64,000 nt of DNA from Dietzia aurantiaca (GCF_021033825.1 NZ_JAIFXZ010000003.1:1-64000), one strand, 5' to 3'; counted from the first letter of the stretch, positions 33,090 through 42,568 are shown. Notes: generated by a model from the sequence alone, not told the origin. Numbers and translations: made by a program.

Positions 33090-34553
33090 TCAGTCCGCGG
33101 GGAGCCGGACGGTGACGACGACACCGGCGCCGGGGGCGGTGTCGAGCTCGACGGTGCCGCCGTGCGCGCGGACCAGCTCGTCGACGATGCTCAGCCCGAG
33201 CCCGCTGCCGCCGCCCCGCGTGCGCGTGCGCGAGTCGTCGGCCCGGTGGAAGCGCTCGAACGCCCGCGCGGCGTCCTCGGGCGCCATCCCGGGGCCGTCG
33301 TCGCGGACCGTGATCACCGCCTCGTTCCGCTCGTGGGCGACGGCCACCCTCACGTGAGCCTCGGGCGGGGTGTGACGCAGGGCGTTGACGACGAGGTTGG
33401 TCACCACCTGGTGGAGCCGGCCCGCGTCACCCGTGACCACCGGCACCCCCGCGACCTGCAGGTCGATCTCCCGCAACGGGTCGGTGGCGCCGGCGGCATC
33501 GACCACGTCGCAGACGACCTCGGCCACGTCTACGGGCGCGTGGTCGAGCGGCCGCTCGGCGTCGAGGTGCGCGAGGGTGAGCAGGTCCTCGACGATCCGG
33601 GACATCCGGAGTGATTCGGCCTCGATCTTCGTCAGGGCGGCGTCGGAGTCCGGGAGGGCGCCCATCCGGTGCAGTTCCGCGAACCCGCGGATCGACGTGA
33701 GCGGGGTGCGCAGCTCGTGGCTCGCGTCGGCGGCGAACCGTCGGGTGCGTTCCTCCGAGGCGCGCGCGATCGACTCCGCCGCGCGCGCCGCCGCCTCCGA
33801 CTCGCCGCTCGCGGCCAGGGCCCCGCGCAGCGAGTCGACCATCTCGTCGAGACTGGCCGTGAGATCGCCGACCTCGGTGCCGCGGGGCCGCGGCGGCAGA
33901 CGCCGCTGGAGATCCCCGGCGGCGATCTGGCCGGCCGCCGAGCGGACCTCGTCCAGTGGCCGGAGCGCGCGGGTGACCAGCGACCACCCCGCCGCCCCCA
34001 CGACGAGCAGGACCGCGGCCCCCACCACGGCGGAGACCGTGATGAGGAGCGCGACGGTCTGTTCCACCTCGCGGTCCATGGGCAGCCCGACGATCGTCGT
34101 CCCCTCCGACGACGGCAGGACCACCACCCGCCAGTCCCCGTCGCCGGTACCGGTGACCGTGATCGGGGTGCCGGTGGCAGGACTCGCAGGGACCTCGGGG
34201 CGCTCGCCCGTCTCGTCAACCGACAGCACCACCGAGCCGGACGCGGACCGCTCCTCCACGTAGAAGCGGCTCGGCGGTGCGCCCCGGGACGGTGGGCCGG
34301 AGCCGGTGTCGGTGTCGGTGTCGGAGCCCGGGCCAGCGGTCTGGCCGGGCGGCACGCCGGGAGCGCCCGGCGGGCGGTGCGCCCATCCGCCCGCCGCGTC
34401 CATCAACTGTGCGTCGACGCGGTCGATCAGCTGCGCGCGCATGGTCACCGCCACCGCCGCGCCCGATGCCACCAGGCCCGCCAGCACCAGCAGGACCATC
34501 GTCACCACGAGGACGACCCGCAGCGGGATGCGCTCGATCCTGCCCCGCATCAT
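33090..34553 (-). CDS. Sensor histidine kinase (PhoR-like)
   Basis: The 487-residue sensor has a membrane segment at about 11-33, an external domain of about 130 residues with a Pro/Gly-rich low-complexity part, and a second segment at about 170-192. A HAMP linker, HisKA with AADASHELRTPLTSIRGFAEL (phospho-His) and HATPase with NLVVNALRHTPPEAH, RDDGPGMAPEDAAR and GGGSGLGLSIVDELV follow. The layout is that of mycobacterial PhoR. MMRGRIERI starts inside the stop of the response-regulator gene (ATGA overlap). It phosphorylates that regulator. The signal is unknown; the partner's likeness to PhoP suggests pH, Mg or redox cues. Confidence 0.9.
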   Translation of the reverse strand: MMRGRIERIPLRVVLVVTMVLLVLAGLVASGAAVAVTMRAQLIDRVDAQLMDAAGGWAHRPPGAPGVPPGQTAGPGSDTDTDTGSGPPSRGAPPSRFYVEERSASGSVVLSVDETGERPEVPASPATGTPITVTGTGDGDWRVVVLPSSEGTTIVGLPMDREVEQTVALLITVSAVVGAAVLLVVGAAGWSLVTRALRPLDEVRSAAGQIAAGDLQRRLPPRPRGTEVGDLTASLDEMVDSLRGALAASGESEAAARAAESIARASEERTRRFAADASHELRTPLTSIRGFAELHRMGALPDSDAALTKIEAESLRMSRIVEDLLTLAHLDAERPLDHAPVDVAEVVCDVVDAAGATDPLREIDLQVAGVPVVTGDAGRLHQVVTNLVVNALRHTPPEAHVRVAVAHERNEAVITVRDDGPGMAPEDAARAFERFHRADDSRTRTRGGGSGLGLSIVDELVRAHGGTVELDTAPGAGVVVTVRLPAD

Positions 34554-35275
34554 CGGGGCTCGCGCATCACGTATCCGACCCCGCGCAGGGTGTGGAGGTA
34601 CTTGACCGGGCCGGTGTCGACCTTGCGGCGCAGGTAGCTCACGTAGGACTCGACGACGTTGGCGTCCCCTCCGAAGTCGTAGTCCCACACGTGGTCGAGA
34701 ATCCTCGCCTTGGACAGCACGACGCCCGCGTTGACCATGAAGTAGCGCAGCAGCGCGAACTCCGTGGGCGAGAGCGCGACCGCCTCACCGGCTTTGAACA
34801 CCTCGTGGGAATCGTCGTGGAGCTCGATGTCCGCGAAGGCGATCCGATGATCGGCCGCAGGCTCGTCGCGGGGTGCCGCGCCCCGGCGCGCGAGCACCCG
34901 GATCCGGGCGATCACCTCCTCGAGGCTGAACGGTTTGGTCACGTAGTCGTCGCCGCCGATCGTCAACCCCCGCACGCGGTCGGCGACCTCGTCCTTGGCC
35001 GTGAGGAAGAGCACGGGGGCCGTGGAGCCGTCCGCGCGGAGCCGGGCCAGGGCGTCGAACCCGTCCATCCCCGGCATCATGACGTCGAGCACCACCACGT
35101 CGGGGCGGAACGTGCGGGCGACGTCGATCGCCCTCGTGCCCGTGTCGGCGGTGGCCACCTCGAATCCCTGGAACGTCAGACTGACCTGGAGCAGTTCGAC
35201 GATTCCCGGTTCGTCGTCGCAGACGAGCACGCGGACGGCGGCGCCCTGGGCGTCCGTGGCTGCGGTCATGGTCAT
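34550..35275 (-). CDS. OmpR-family response regulator (PhoP-like)
   Basis: The 241-residue regulator has a receiver domain (about 14-125) with VLVCDDEPGIVELLQVSL, phospho-Asp in VVVLDVMMPGMDGFDALARL, and Lys in VTKPFSLEEV. A winged-helix OmpR domain (about 145-238) follows, with LSPTEFALLRYFMVNAG and VVESYVSYLRRKVDTG, then HTLRGVGYVMREPR. The last 70 residues match M. tuberculosis PhoP closely, though TrcR/TcrX paralogues are similar. It is translated ahead of its kinase with a 4-bp overlap. Confidence 0.9.
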   Translation of the reverse strand: MTMTAATDAQGAAVRVLVCDDEPGIVELLQVSLTFQGFEVATADTGTRAIDVARTFRPDVVVLDVMMPGMDGFDALARLRADGSTAPVLFLTAKDEVADRVRGLTIGGDDYVTKPFSLEEVIARIRVLARRGAAPRDEPAADHRIAFADIELHDDSHEVFKAGEAVALSPTEFALLRYFMVNAGVVLSKARILDHVWDYDFGGDANVVESYVSYLRRKVDTGPVKYLHTLRGVGYVMREPR

Positions 35276-35301
35276 GAGTGTGCCCGAATCCTCTCGCCTG
35301 A

Positions 35302-36333
35302 TCAGGCCGGTGTGCGCTGGCCGCCGGGCGGGCTCATGCCCTCGGGCGGGGCCATCCCCTCAGGCGGGCTCATGCCCTCGGGCGGGGCACCCATCGGACC
35401 GCCGCCGCCCGGACCACCGCCGGGCCCGCCTGCGCCGCCCGGCCCGCCACCGCTCGCCGCGTTCTCCTCCGCCGACGCCACGCCGATCGCGATGTCGAGC
35501 GAATACCCGGCCCGCGGGTCGCCGGTGACGGTGGGCAGCTGCGCATCCCAGCCGTCGCTGAAGATGCCGTCGGTCTCCAGGCTCACCCGCGACAGATTGG
35601 CGACCGAGGCCGAGTACCCGGAGTCCGCCGCGTACACGGCCTCGGACACGTCCTGCGGCAGCGCGATCTGCGAGGTCAACCGGGCGTTCTCCCCGGCGAC
35701 CGCCGCGGCGAGCGTGTCGTACACCTCGAAATGCAGATGCGGCCAACGTCCCGCGTAGCAGCCCGGGAAGATCGAGGTGAACGTCACGCGCCCGTCGGCG
35801 TCGGCGGTCTGGACACCGCGCAGGTAGTTCTGGTCCGTCACGCCGTCGCTGTAGAGGGAGTACCTGCCCTCCCGGTCGCACTGCCACAGGTAGACGGCCA
35901 TGCCGGCGCCGGGCGCACACGACTGCGTGAGGTCCTGCAGGCTCATGGTCACCGTCATAGGTACCCCCTCGGCGGTGCCGCTCATGGTGCCGAAACTCGT
36001 GGTGATGTCGCTGCGGTGGACTCCGGATTCGACCAGGACGTTGGGGCCGTTGGACCCGTCACCCGGGTAGGGGCCGGCGGTCTCGCCGGGCGCGGCGGCA
36101 ACGCAGTCGGCGGCGTCGGTCGCGGCGCCGGTGGTCGCCGCCGTGCTCCCCGCGGCCGCGGTCGTCCCGGTCGAGCCGGTGTCCGTGGCAGCGCAGCCCG
36201 CCAACCCGAGCGTCGCCAGTCCGGCCGCGCCGAACAGTCCCCTCAGGGCGCTGCGTCGCGACAGGACGGCCATGTCGTGGCGCAGGCCCAGGTCGTGTTC
36301 ATGCTGGTCGGGGCGGTCGTCGTGGCGTGTCAT
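35302..36333 (-). CDS. Exported intradiol dioxygenase-like lipoprotein
   Basis: The 343-residue protein has a Tat lipoprotein signal (SRRSALRGLFGAAGLATLGL, lipobox LAGC). An Ala/Thr linker and an intradiol ring-cleavage dioxygenase fold follow (about 90-260). Fe(III) ligands are visible as the Tyr in GRYSLYSDG, the Tyr in FPGCYAGR and two His in WPHLHFEVY; the usual WHCD reads WQCD. The C terminus has a Gly-rich stretch and a run of PPEGM-S/A repeats. Such extracellular dioxygenase-like proteins are widespread in actinobacteria, with unclear substrates. It lies just upstream of the two-component pair on the same strand. Confidence 0.85.
   Translation of the reverse strand: MTRHDDRPDQHEHDLGLRHDMAVLSRRSALRGLFGAAGLATLGLAGCAATDTGSTGTTAAAGSTAATTGAATDAADCVAAAPGETAGPYPGDGSNGPNVLVESGVHRSDITTSFGTMSGTAEGVPMTVTMSLQDLTQSCAPGAGMAVYLWQCDREGRYSLYSDGVTDQNYLRGVQTADADGRVTFTSIFPGCYAGRWPHLHFEVYDTLAAAVAGENARLTSQIALPQDVSEAVYAADSGYSASVANLSRVSLETDGIFSDGWDAQLPTVTGDPRAGYSLDIAIGVASAEENAASGGGPGGAGGPGGGPGGGGPMGAPPEGMSPPEGMAPPEGMSPPGGQRTPA
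35318..35395 (-). repeat. Short coding repeats (PPEGM units)
   Basis: Three to four 15-18-bp units coding PPEGMS or PPEGMA lie at the 3' end of the dioxygenase gene, before a Gly/Pro-rich stretch. The unit is nearly identical at DNA level, so copy number may vary between strains. Confidence 0.7.
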
Positions 36334-36471
36334 CACAGTCCTTCTCTTCGGCGATGACCTGACGGTAGGGCCGCTTCCCGTACGCCGGCTGGAGGTCTCC
36401 TGTGAAGTTGCTGGACGCCCGCGGCCGCGATCCCGGAAGCGGCGGCGGGCAGATTCTGGTTTCGTGGAGTG

Positions 36472-38382
36472 ATGACGCCCTCGACCGCCCGTCCGCACAC
36501 ACGTCACCGTACCCGCCCCGCCGCCGGCCTCGCGGCTGCCGCCCTCGCCGTCGTCATGGTGGGTTCCGGGTGCGCGGCGCTGACCGGCGACACCGGCGCG
36601 GACGAGCTGCAGGAGTTCCTCTCGGTCCTCGAGCGCGGCGACCTCGCCGGGGCGGCGGCTATGACCACCGAACCGGCGGCCGCGGAGGAAGCCCTCACCG
36701 CGAGCGTCGCCGGCATGGGTTACCCCGCGCTGTCGGCCGACACCCCCGACGGCGACCGGCGCCCCGACCGCGACCCTGTGGCCGTGGAGTTCACGTGGGA
36801 TCTGGGGGACGGTGACGACGACGGCGCCGAGGGCGACGACGAGGCCACCCCCAGCCCCACGGACACCGGCAGCGAGGCCGGATCTCGCTCGGTGACCACC
36901 TCGGGACAGGCGGGCACCGTCAAGGTGGACGACCAGTGGAAGGTGCAGTGGGAGCCCACGATCCTGGATTCCCGTCTCGTCGCGGGCGGGTATCTGGAGT
37001 ACGCCGAACTGATGGACTACGACACCGACATCCTCGACCGCACGGGCGCGCCGCTCATGCAGTGGACCCCGGTCACGGCCGTGACGCTCGCCCCGGACGC
37101 CGCCGCGAGCGCGGACGCGGTGGCGCAGCTGGTGGGCAGCGCGGCGCCGACGATCACCGGGCAGTCGATCCGCGACGGTATGGCAGAAGCAGGCGACCAG
37201 CCGTACCAGGTGGTGGGGCTGCGGCCGAGCGATATCGACCCGATCCGTGAGCAGCTGGCCGCCGTGCCGGGGGTGACGCTGCCCGAGCGGGGAGATCTCA
37301 TCCGCACCGACCGCGAGTTGAGCTCGCCGGCGCTGAACGGTCTTTCCAACGCGTGGATCGAGGCGCTACAGGCCTCCGGCGGCTGGTCGGCGGATATCGT
37401 CAACCCGGATGCCGAGCCGATCGAGCTGGGCGGGGCGCCGGCGGGCCAGGTGGACGATCTGACCTCCACGCTGCAGATCTCGATGCAGCAGGCCGCGCAG
37501 TCCGCGGTGGACGGCTCCGGTCAGGCGGCGTCGATCGTGGCGATCCAGCCGTCCACCGGCGGCATCCTCGCAGTGGCGCAGAACTCGGCCGCTGATCAGC
37601 AGGGGCCGGTCTCACTGGAGGGTCGCTTCCCGCCCGGCTCCACGTTCAAGGTGGTCACCACGGGCGCCGCTCTCGAGTCCGGGGTGGTGGGCCCGGAGGA
37701 GATCGTGCCGTGTCCGGCGCAGATCACCGTGTCGGGGCGCACGATCCCCAATAACGACGACTTCGCGCTCGGCGACGTGCCGCTGGAGACGGCGTTCGCG
37801 CGCTCGTGCAACACCAGCCAGGCGGTGATCAGTGACCGGCTCGAGCCGGAGGCGATGAAGAACACCGCCGCACAGCTGGGCCTGGGGGTGGGCTTCTTCG
37901 TCCCGGGCCTGAACAACTACACCGGCTCCGTGCCCGTGACCGAGCGCGGTCCGGGCCGCGTGGAGGCGGCGATCGGGCAGGGCGAGGTGCTGGCCAGCCC
38001 GTTCGGCATGGCGGTGATGACCGCGTCGCTGGCCAACAACGGCCGGATGATCCTGCCGGAGCTCATCTCCGGGATGCCGGCGGTGGCCAACGATTCGCCG
38101 GAGCCGCTGCCGCAAACCGTCGTCGATACCCTCCGGCGCTACATGGTGCAGACAGTGCAGACCGGCACGGCCACGGCCGCCAACTCGGTGCCGGGGCTCG
38201 GCGGCAAGACCGGAACCGCGGAGGTCGGCAACGGGCCGTCCCACGGCTGGTTCGTGGGCTCGACCGGCGACATCGCGGTGGCGGTGCTCATCGAGGGCGC
38301 AGATTCCTCCGGGCCGGCGGTGTCGATGGCGGCGAACTTCCTCACCTCCGCCGGCCAGCCCGCGCCGCTGGCCGCCGGCTGA
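36472..38382 (+). CDS. Penicillin-binding lipoprotein (MecA-N-like, PBP transpeptidase)
   Basis: The 636-residue class B PBP has an N-terminal lipobox (VGSGC). A MecA_N/NTF2-like domain follows (about 40-165, with an acidic insert GDDDGAEGDDEATPS), then a dimerisation domain and a transpeptidase domain with PGSTFK (Ser390), SCN (Ser445) and GGKTGTAE (Lys579). It resembles mycobacterial PBP-lipo (Rv2864c). It cross-links peptidoglycan outside the membrane. GTG at 36469 directly precedes ATG at 36472, and either could start. It is divergent from the dioxygenase gene, with a 138-bp spacer. Confidence 0.92.
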   Translation: MTPSTARPHTRHRTRPAAGLAAAALAVVMVGSGCAALTGDTGADELQEFLSVLERGDLAGAAAMTTEPAAAEEALTASVAGMGYPALSADTPDGDRRPDRDPVAVEFTWDLGDGDDDGAEGDDEATPSPTDTGSEAGSRSVTTSGQAGTVKVDDQWKVQWEPTILDSRLVAGGYLEYAELMDYDTDILDRTGAPLMQWTPVTAVTLAPDAAASADAVAQLVGSAAPTITGQSIRDGMAEAGDQPYQVVGLRPSDIDPIREQLAAVPGVTLPERGDLIRTDRELSSPALNGLSNAWIEALQASGGWSADIVNPDAEPIELGGAPAGQVDDLTSTLQISMQQAAQSAVDGSGQAASIVAIQPSTGGILAVAQNSAADQQGPVSLEGRFPPGSTFKVVTTGAALESGVVGPEEIVPCPAQITVSGRTIPNNDDFALGDVPLETAFARSCNTSQAVISDRLEPEAMKNTAAQLGLGVGFFVPGLNNYTGSVPVTERGPGRVEAAIGQGEVLASPFGMAVMTASLANNGRMILPELISGMPAVANDSPEPLPQTVVDTLRRYMVQTVQTGTATAANSVPGLGGKTGTAEVGNGPSHGWFVGSTGDIAVAVLIEGADSSGPAVSMAANFLTSAGQPAPLAAG

Positions 38383-38513
38383 GCGCAGGTAGGCGGGGCC
38401 GTCGGTTCGGTGGCCGGTGGCCCGCCGACCCTGGGCCCGGTGTCGTCGGGTCGAGCAGCGGTGAGCCGAGCGCAGTCAGGGGGCCGAGCGACGGGAACGG
38501 GTAGTTTCGGCTC

Positions 38514-39398
38514 ATGCGCCTGAGCGACCTGCCCCTCCCCGATGCCGCGGCCCGCCGCCTGTCCCGACTGCCTTTCGTGTCGACCCCGTCCCCTGCCGAC
38601 ACCAACCGGCGGGTGCTGATCACCGGCGGCGCCTCGGGCCTGGGCCTGGCGCTGGCCACAGCGTTTCTCGAGCGCGGCGACCGGGTGATGATCGCCGATC
38701 TGGCGCCCGCCGACTCCCGGCCCGCGTCCATCCCCGAGGACGCCCGCTACCTGCGTCTCGACGTACGCTCGGAGGACGAGTGGCAGGCCGCGCGCGACGA
38801 GATCGATGAGATCTGGGGTGGCCTCGACGTGCTGGTGAACAACGCCGGGATCGCGCAGGGCGGCCGGATCGAGATGCTCACCGAGGACGACTGGCGCCTC
38901 ATCACCGACATCAATCTGCTGGGCGTGGCCCGCGGCTGCCGCACCTTCGTGCCGATGCTCAAGAAGCAGGGCCGCGGCCGCGTGGTCAACACCGCCTCGC
39001 TGGCCGGGCTGGTGCATCCGCCCACGATGAGCTCGTACACCGCGGTCAAGGCGGCCGTCGTGGCGATCTCGGAGAGCCTGCGCTGGGAGCTCGAGCCGTT
39101 CGGCGTGGACGTCTCGGTGATCTGCCCGTCGTTCTTCCGCACCAACCTGGCCTCGAGCCTCAACTCCTCCGCCCCCGCCGCGGCCGGGTTCGCCTCCAAG
39201 CTCATCACCCGCGCGAAGCTCGACGCCGACCAGATCGCCGCCGAGGTCATGCTCGCGCTCGACGCGGGCGAGTTCCTCATCCTCCCCGACCCCGACGCCC
39301 GCAAGAACTACCGCGGCAAGCGGCTGCTCCCGGCGGTCTACGCCAAGACCATGCTCGACATGGGCCGCAAGTTCGCGGCCGCGACCGGCAAACACTGA
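38514..39398 (+). CDS. Short-chain dehydrogenase/reductase
   Basis: The 294-residue classical SDR has a cofactor site in VLITGGASGLGLALATAF (TGxxxGxG), DVLVNNAGIAQGGRIEM (NNAG), catalytic Ser in VVNTASLAGL and Tyr175/Lys179 in SSYTAVKAAV. The C-terminal extension to about 290 residues with LILPDPDARKNYRGKRL resembles mycobacterial SDRs of lipid metabolism. It is a cytosolic NAD(P)-dependent oxidoreductase of unknown substrate. It is monocistronic, convergent with the LysE gene. Confidence 0.9.
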   Translation: MRLSDLPLPDAAARRLSRLPFVSTPSPADTNRRVLITGGASGLGLALATAFLERGDRVMIADLAPADSRPASIPEDARYLRLDVRSEDEWQAARDEIDEIWGGLDVLVNNAGIAQGGRIEMLTEDDWRLITDINLLGVARGCRTFVPMLKKQGRGRVVNTASLAGLVHPPTMSSYTAVKAAVVAISESLRWELEPFGVDVSVICPSFFRTNLASSLNSSAPAAAGFASKLITRAKLDADQIAAEVMLALDAGEFLILPDPDARKNYRGKRLLPAVYAKTMLDMGRKFAAATGKH

Positions 39399-39439
39399 CG
39401 CGCCCGGCGCCCGACGCCCGCGCATGCCCGGCCCCGCCG

Positions 39440-40141
39440 TCACATCCAGCCGGCCGCCTGACGCACCAGCAGCGCCGCGGCCACGACCGTGAGCGCCACG
39501 CCGGACAGCCGGGTCACGGTCGCCGCCGCGGACGGCCGCCCGCTCAGGTACCGGGCGGCCAGCAGCCCCACGGCGAAGTAGACCACCGCGCAGCCGGCCA
39601 GATGCACCGAGCCCAGGACCATCATCTGGGCCGGCATAGGCAGAGCCGCGTCCGGGGCGGCGAACGGCGGCAGCAGTGCCCCGAGCAGCAGGATCACCTT
39701 GGGATTGAGCAGACTCACGCCCACGCCGCGCGCGAACTGCCCGCCGCTGGAGGTGGAGCCGGCAGCGGGGGCCGCGCCGGTGTGAGTGTCGGCGGCTCCG
39801 ACCATTCCCGGCGCGCCGGGGTCGAGCCCGCGATCGAGAACACCACCGCCCAACTCGTTCCGGCCCGGCTCACGCAGCATCCCGATGCCCAGCCAACCGA
39901 TGTAGAGCGCGCCGACCACCGTGAGCACACCCAGGATCATCGGGTCCCCGGTGAGCAGGAGGCCCAGGCCCGCGGCCACCACGATGGTCGCTGCCAGGTG
40001 CCCGGACAGCATTCCGCTGATCGCGGGCACCACGGAGCGGTTCCGCAGGCCGGAGGAGATCGCGTACGCCCAGTCCGCCCCGGGCGTCAGCACGAACAGC
40101 ATGGACACCGCCCAGAACGCGGCGACAGAGGTGAGTGGCAT
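39440..40141 (-). CDS. LysE/RhtB-family amino acid exporter
   Basis: The 233-residue membrane protein has six segments and the family N terminus AAFWAVSMLFVLTPGADWAYAI. GMLSGHLAATIVVAAGLGLLL and GALYIGWLGIGMLRE follow, then a Gly/Asn loop insert, FARGVGVSLLNPKVILLLGALLPPF and the final segment pair. LysE proteins export basic or other amino acids. It is divergent from an Lrp/AsnC regulator with 82 bp between starts, the classic exporter-regulator arrangement (LysE/LysG, BrnFE/Lrp), so the regulator probably controls it. Confidence 0.9.
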   Translation of the reverse strand: MPLTSVAAFWAVSMLFVLTPGADWAYAISSGLRNRSVVPAISGMLSGHLAATIVVAAGLGLLLTGDPMILGVLTVVGALYIGWLGIGMLREPGRNELGGGVLDRGLDPGAPGMVGAADTHTGAAPAAGSTSSGGQFARGVGVSLLNPKVILLLGALLPPFAAPDAALPMPAQMMVLGSVHLAGCAVVYFAVGLLAARYLSGRPSAAATVTRLSGVALTVVAAALLVRQAAGWM

Positions 40142-40205
40142 GACTGAAATGCTATGAGCGTTCCTGCGAAAAGTGCTCCCGAGTTACTCGCCGATCAGCC
40201 TGTTC

Positions 40206-40224
40206 TGCGGGAGAATGTCCCGCA
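40206..40224 (+). promoter_or_regulatory. Perfect inverted repeat over lrp start site
   Basis: TGCGGGA-GAATG-TCCCGCA (7 bp arms) covers the Shine-Dalgarno GGGAG and the first base of the ATG at 40224. It could act as an autoregulatory operator or as an mRNA hairpin that limits translation. Confidence 0.5.
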
Positions 40225-40676
40225 TGGATCGCATTGACCGAAATATTCTCTTGGCACTCCAGGAGCGGGGCCGGCTCACGCTCGCCGAGATCGCCGACCG
40301 GGTGCGGTTGAGCGTGTCGTCGTCGCACCGAAGGCTCCGCGCGCTGGAGACCTCCGGCGCGATCACCGGATACCGCGCGGTGATCGACCCGTCGGCGGTG
40401 GGGCTCGACTTCGAGGCCCTCGTCTTTGTGACCATGCGCTCGGGCGAGAAGGCCACGCTCACGGCGTTCGAGGCGGGGGTCGCGGAGCTGCCGGACGTCG
40501 TCTCGGCGCAGCGACTGTTCGGCGAGCCCGACTACCTACTGCGGATTCTCGTTGCCGATCTCGCCGCGTTCCAGAAGCTCTACGACGAGCACCTGGCCGG
40601 CCTGCCCGGGGTCGGGAACCTGCGCTCGACGCTGGTGATGCGCACGGTCGTCGAGGACCGCGGGGTGCCGCTCTGA
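40224..40676 (+). CDS. Lrp/AsnC-family regulator
   Basis: The 150-residue regulator begins MDRIDRNILLALQERGRLTLAEIADR. It has a helix-turn-helix (VRLSVSSSHRRLRALETSG) and an RAM/effector domain (about 65-145) with GLDFEALVFVTM and LPDVVSAQRLFGEPDYLLRILV, where the Gly-x-x-Asp-Tyr turn binds amino acids. ATG at 40224 is favoured because GGGAG is correctly spaced; ATG at 40215 is too close to it. It is divergent from the LysE gene, the likely target. Confidence 0.9.
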   Translation: MDRIDRNILLALQERGRLTLAEIADRVRLSVSSSHRRLRALETSGAITGYRAVIDPSAVGLDFEALVFVTMRSGEKATLTAFEAGVAELPDVVSAQRLFGEPDYLLRILVADLAAFQKLYDEHLAGLPGVGNLRSTLVMRTVVEDRGVPL

Positions 40677-40741
40677 GCGGGGTCCGGCGAGCATCAGCGG
40701 GTGCGCCTGCGACCACGCCCGCCCCACGTACTCTGCAGGGC

Positions 40742-42568
40742 ATGAGCCCCTCGAACCTGATGTCCCGCGCCGACCTCGACTTCCTCCTCCACGACTGGCT
40801 GCGGGTATCCGAGCTGACCGCGCGCGAGCGGTACGCGGACCACTCGCGGGAGACGATCGACGCGGTGCTGGACCTGTCGGCCGAGCTCGCCGAGAAGTAC
40901 TTCGCGCCGCACAATCGGGCCTCCGACCTCACCGAGCCCCGGCTCGTCGGCGAGGACGTCGAGCTCATCCCCGAGATCGGCGAGGCGCTGCGCCGGTTCG
41001 CCGACGCCGACCTCGTGGGCGCCGCCATGGATGCCGAGGTGGGCGGCATGCAGCTGCCCTACACCGCGTACCTCGCGTGCATGGCCTGGTTCTACGCGGC
41101 CAACATCGGCACCGCCGGCTACCCCCTGCTCACCACCGGCAACGCCAACCTGCTGCTAACGCACGGCAGCGAGGAACAGATCGAGCGCTACGTCCGGCCG
41201 ATGATCGAAGGCCGCTTCACCGGCACCATGTGCCTGTCCGAGCCGCAGGCCGGTTCCAACCTGGCGGACATCACCACGCGCGCCGAGCCGCAGCCCGACG
41301 GCACCTACCGCCTGTTCGGCCAGAAGATGTGGATCTCCGGCGGCGAGCACCAGATGGCCGAGAACATCGTCCACCTCGTCCTGGCGAAGGTCCCCGGGTC
41401 CCCGGCCGGCACGCGGGGCATCAGCCTGTTCGTGGTCCCGAAGTTCCTGGTCGACGAGGACGGCTCGCTGGGCGAGCGCAACGACGTCGTCGTCACCGGC
41501 CTCAACCACAAGATGGGCTTTCGCGGCACGGTCAACACCGCCCCCACCCTGGGCCAGGGCCTGCACACGCCCGGCGGTCAGGCGGGCGCGGTCGGGTACG
41601 TCGTGGGTGAGGAGAACACCGGGCTCAAGAAGATGTTCACGATGATGAACGAGGCCCGCCTCGGCGTGGGGCTGGGCGCCACCGCGCTGGGCTACACCGG
41701 ATACCTCAAGTCGCTCGACTACGCGCGGGGCCGCCCCCAGGGCCGGTCGGCCGGCGCGGACCCGGCGTCGCCGCAGGTCATGCTCACCGGGCACGCGGAC
41801 GTGCGGCGGATGTTGCTCGCCCAGAAGTCGTATGTGGAGGGCGCGCTGGCGTTGGGCCTGTACTGCGCGAGGCTTGTCGACGACGAGAAGTCCGGCTCCC
41901 CGGAGGAGGCGGCGGCCGCGAAGACCGTTCTGGACGTCCTCACGCCGATCGCCAAATCGTGGCCGTCGCAGTGGTGCCTGAAGGCCAATGAGCTGGCGAT
42001 CCAGGTGCTCGGCGGGGCCGGATACACGATCGACTACGACGTGGAGCAGCACTACCGGGACAACCGCCTGAACCCGATCCACGAGGGCACGCACGGGATC
42101 CAGGGCCAGGATCTGTTGGGCCGCAAGGTGCTCGCCGGGGGTGGCGCCGGGCTGGCCGCGCTGACCGAGCGGATCACCGAGACGTGCGACCGGGCCGCCG
42201 CGGACGGGCCCGGCTCCGAGCTCGCCGAACTGGCCGCGCTGCTGCGCCCGCGCGTCACCCGTCTCATCGAGGTGACCACCGCGTTGGCCGAGGTGGGCGC
42301 GAGCGATCCGGAGGCGTTCCTGGCCGATGCCACCGAGTATCTCGAGGCGACGGGGCACATCGTGATCGCGTGGATGTGGCTCGAGCAGCTTCTCGCACTG
42401 GGCTCGCGGGTGGACGAGGCCGCCGAGGGATCCGACGCCTTCTCCGCCGGCAAGCTCCAGGCCGCCCGCTACTTCCTGCGCCGCGAATTGCCGATCGTCG
42501 ACGCCAAGCTCGACCTGCTCGCCTCCGGCGACCGCACCACGCTCGACATGCGTGACGACTGGTTCTGA
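40742..42568 (+). CDS. Acyl-CoA dehydrogenase (FadE5-like)
   Basis: The 608-residue acyl-CoA dehydrogenase is of the long form, with an extra C-terminal domain (about 470-600). Middle-domain FTGTMCLSEPQAGSNLADI, KMWISGGEHQMAENIVHLVLA and catalytic Glu in NPIHEGTHGIQGQDLLGRK are seen. This matches mycobacterial FadE5 (about 611 residues), which oxidises acyl-CoAs of broad chain length in beta-oxidation. ATG at 40742 follows a weak ribosome site. It is monocistronic, ending at a hairpin shared with the convergent fasciclin gene. Confidence 0.92.
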   Translation: MSPSNLMSRADLDFLLHDWLRVSELTARERYADHSRETIDAVLDLSAELAEKYFAPHNRASDLTEPRLVGEDVELIPEIGEALRRFADADLVGAAMDAEVGGMQLPYTAYLACMAWFYAANIGTAGYPLLTTGNANLLLTHGSEEQIERYVRPMIEGRFTGTMCLSEPQAGSNLADITTRAEPQPDGTYRLFGQKMWISGGEHQMAENIVHLVLAKVPGSPAGTRGISLFVVPKFLVDEDGSLGERNDVVVTGLNHKMGFRGTVNTAPTLGQGLHTPGGQAGAVGYVVGEENTGLKKMFTMMNEARLGVGLGATALGYTGYLKSLDYARGRPQGRSAGADPASPQVMLTGHADVRRMLLAQKSYVEGALALGLYCARLVDDEKSGSPEEAAAAKTVLDVLTPIAKSWPSQWCLKANELAIQVLGGAGYTIDYDVEQHYRDNRLNPIHEGTHGIQGQDLLGRKVLAGGGAGLAALTERITETCDRAAADGPGSELAELAALLRPRVTRLIEVTTALAEVGASDPEAFLADATEYLEATGHIVIAWMWLEQLLALGSRVDEAAEGSDAFSAGKLQAARYFLRRELPIVDAKLDLLASGDRTTLDMRDDWF

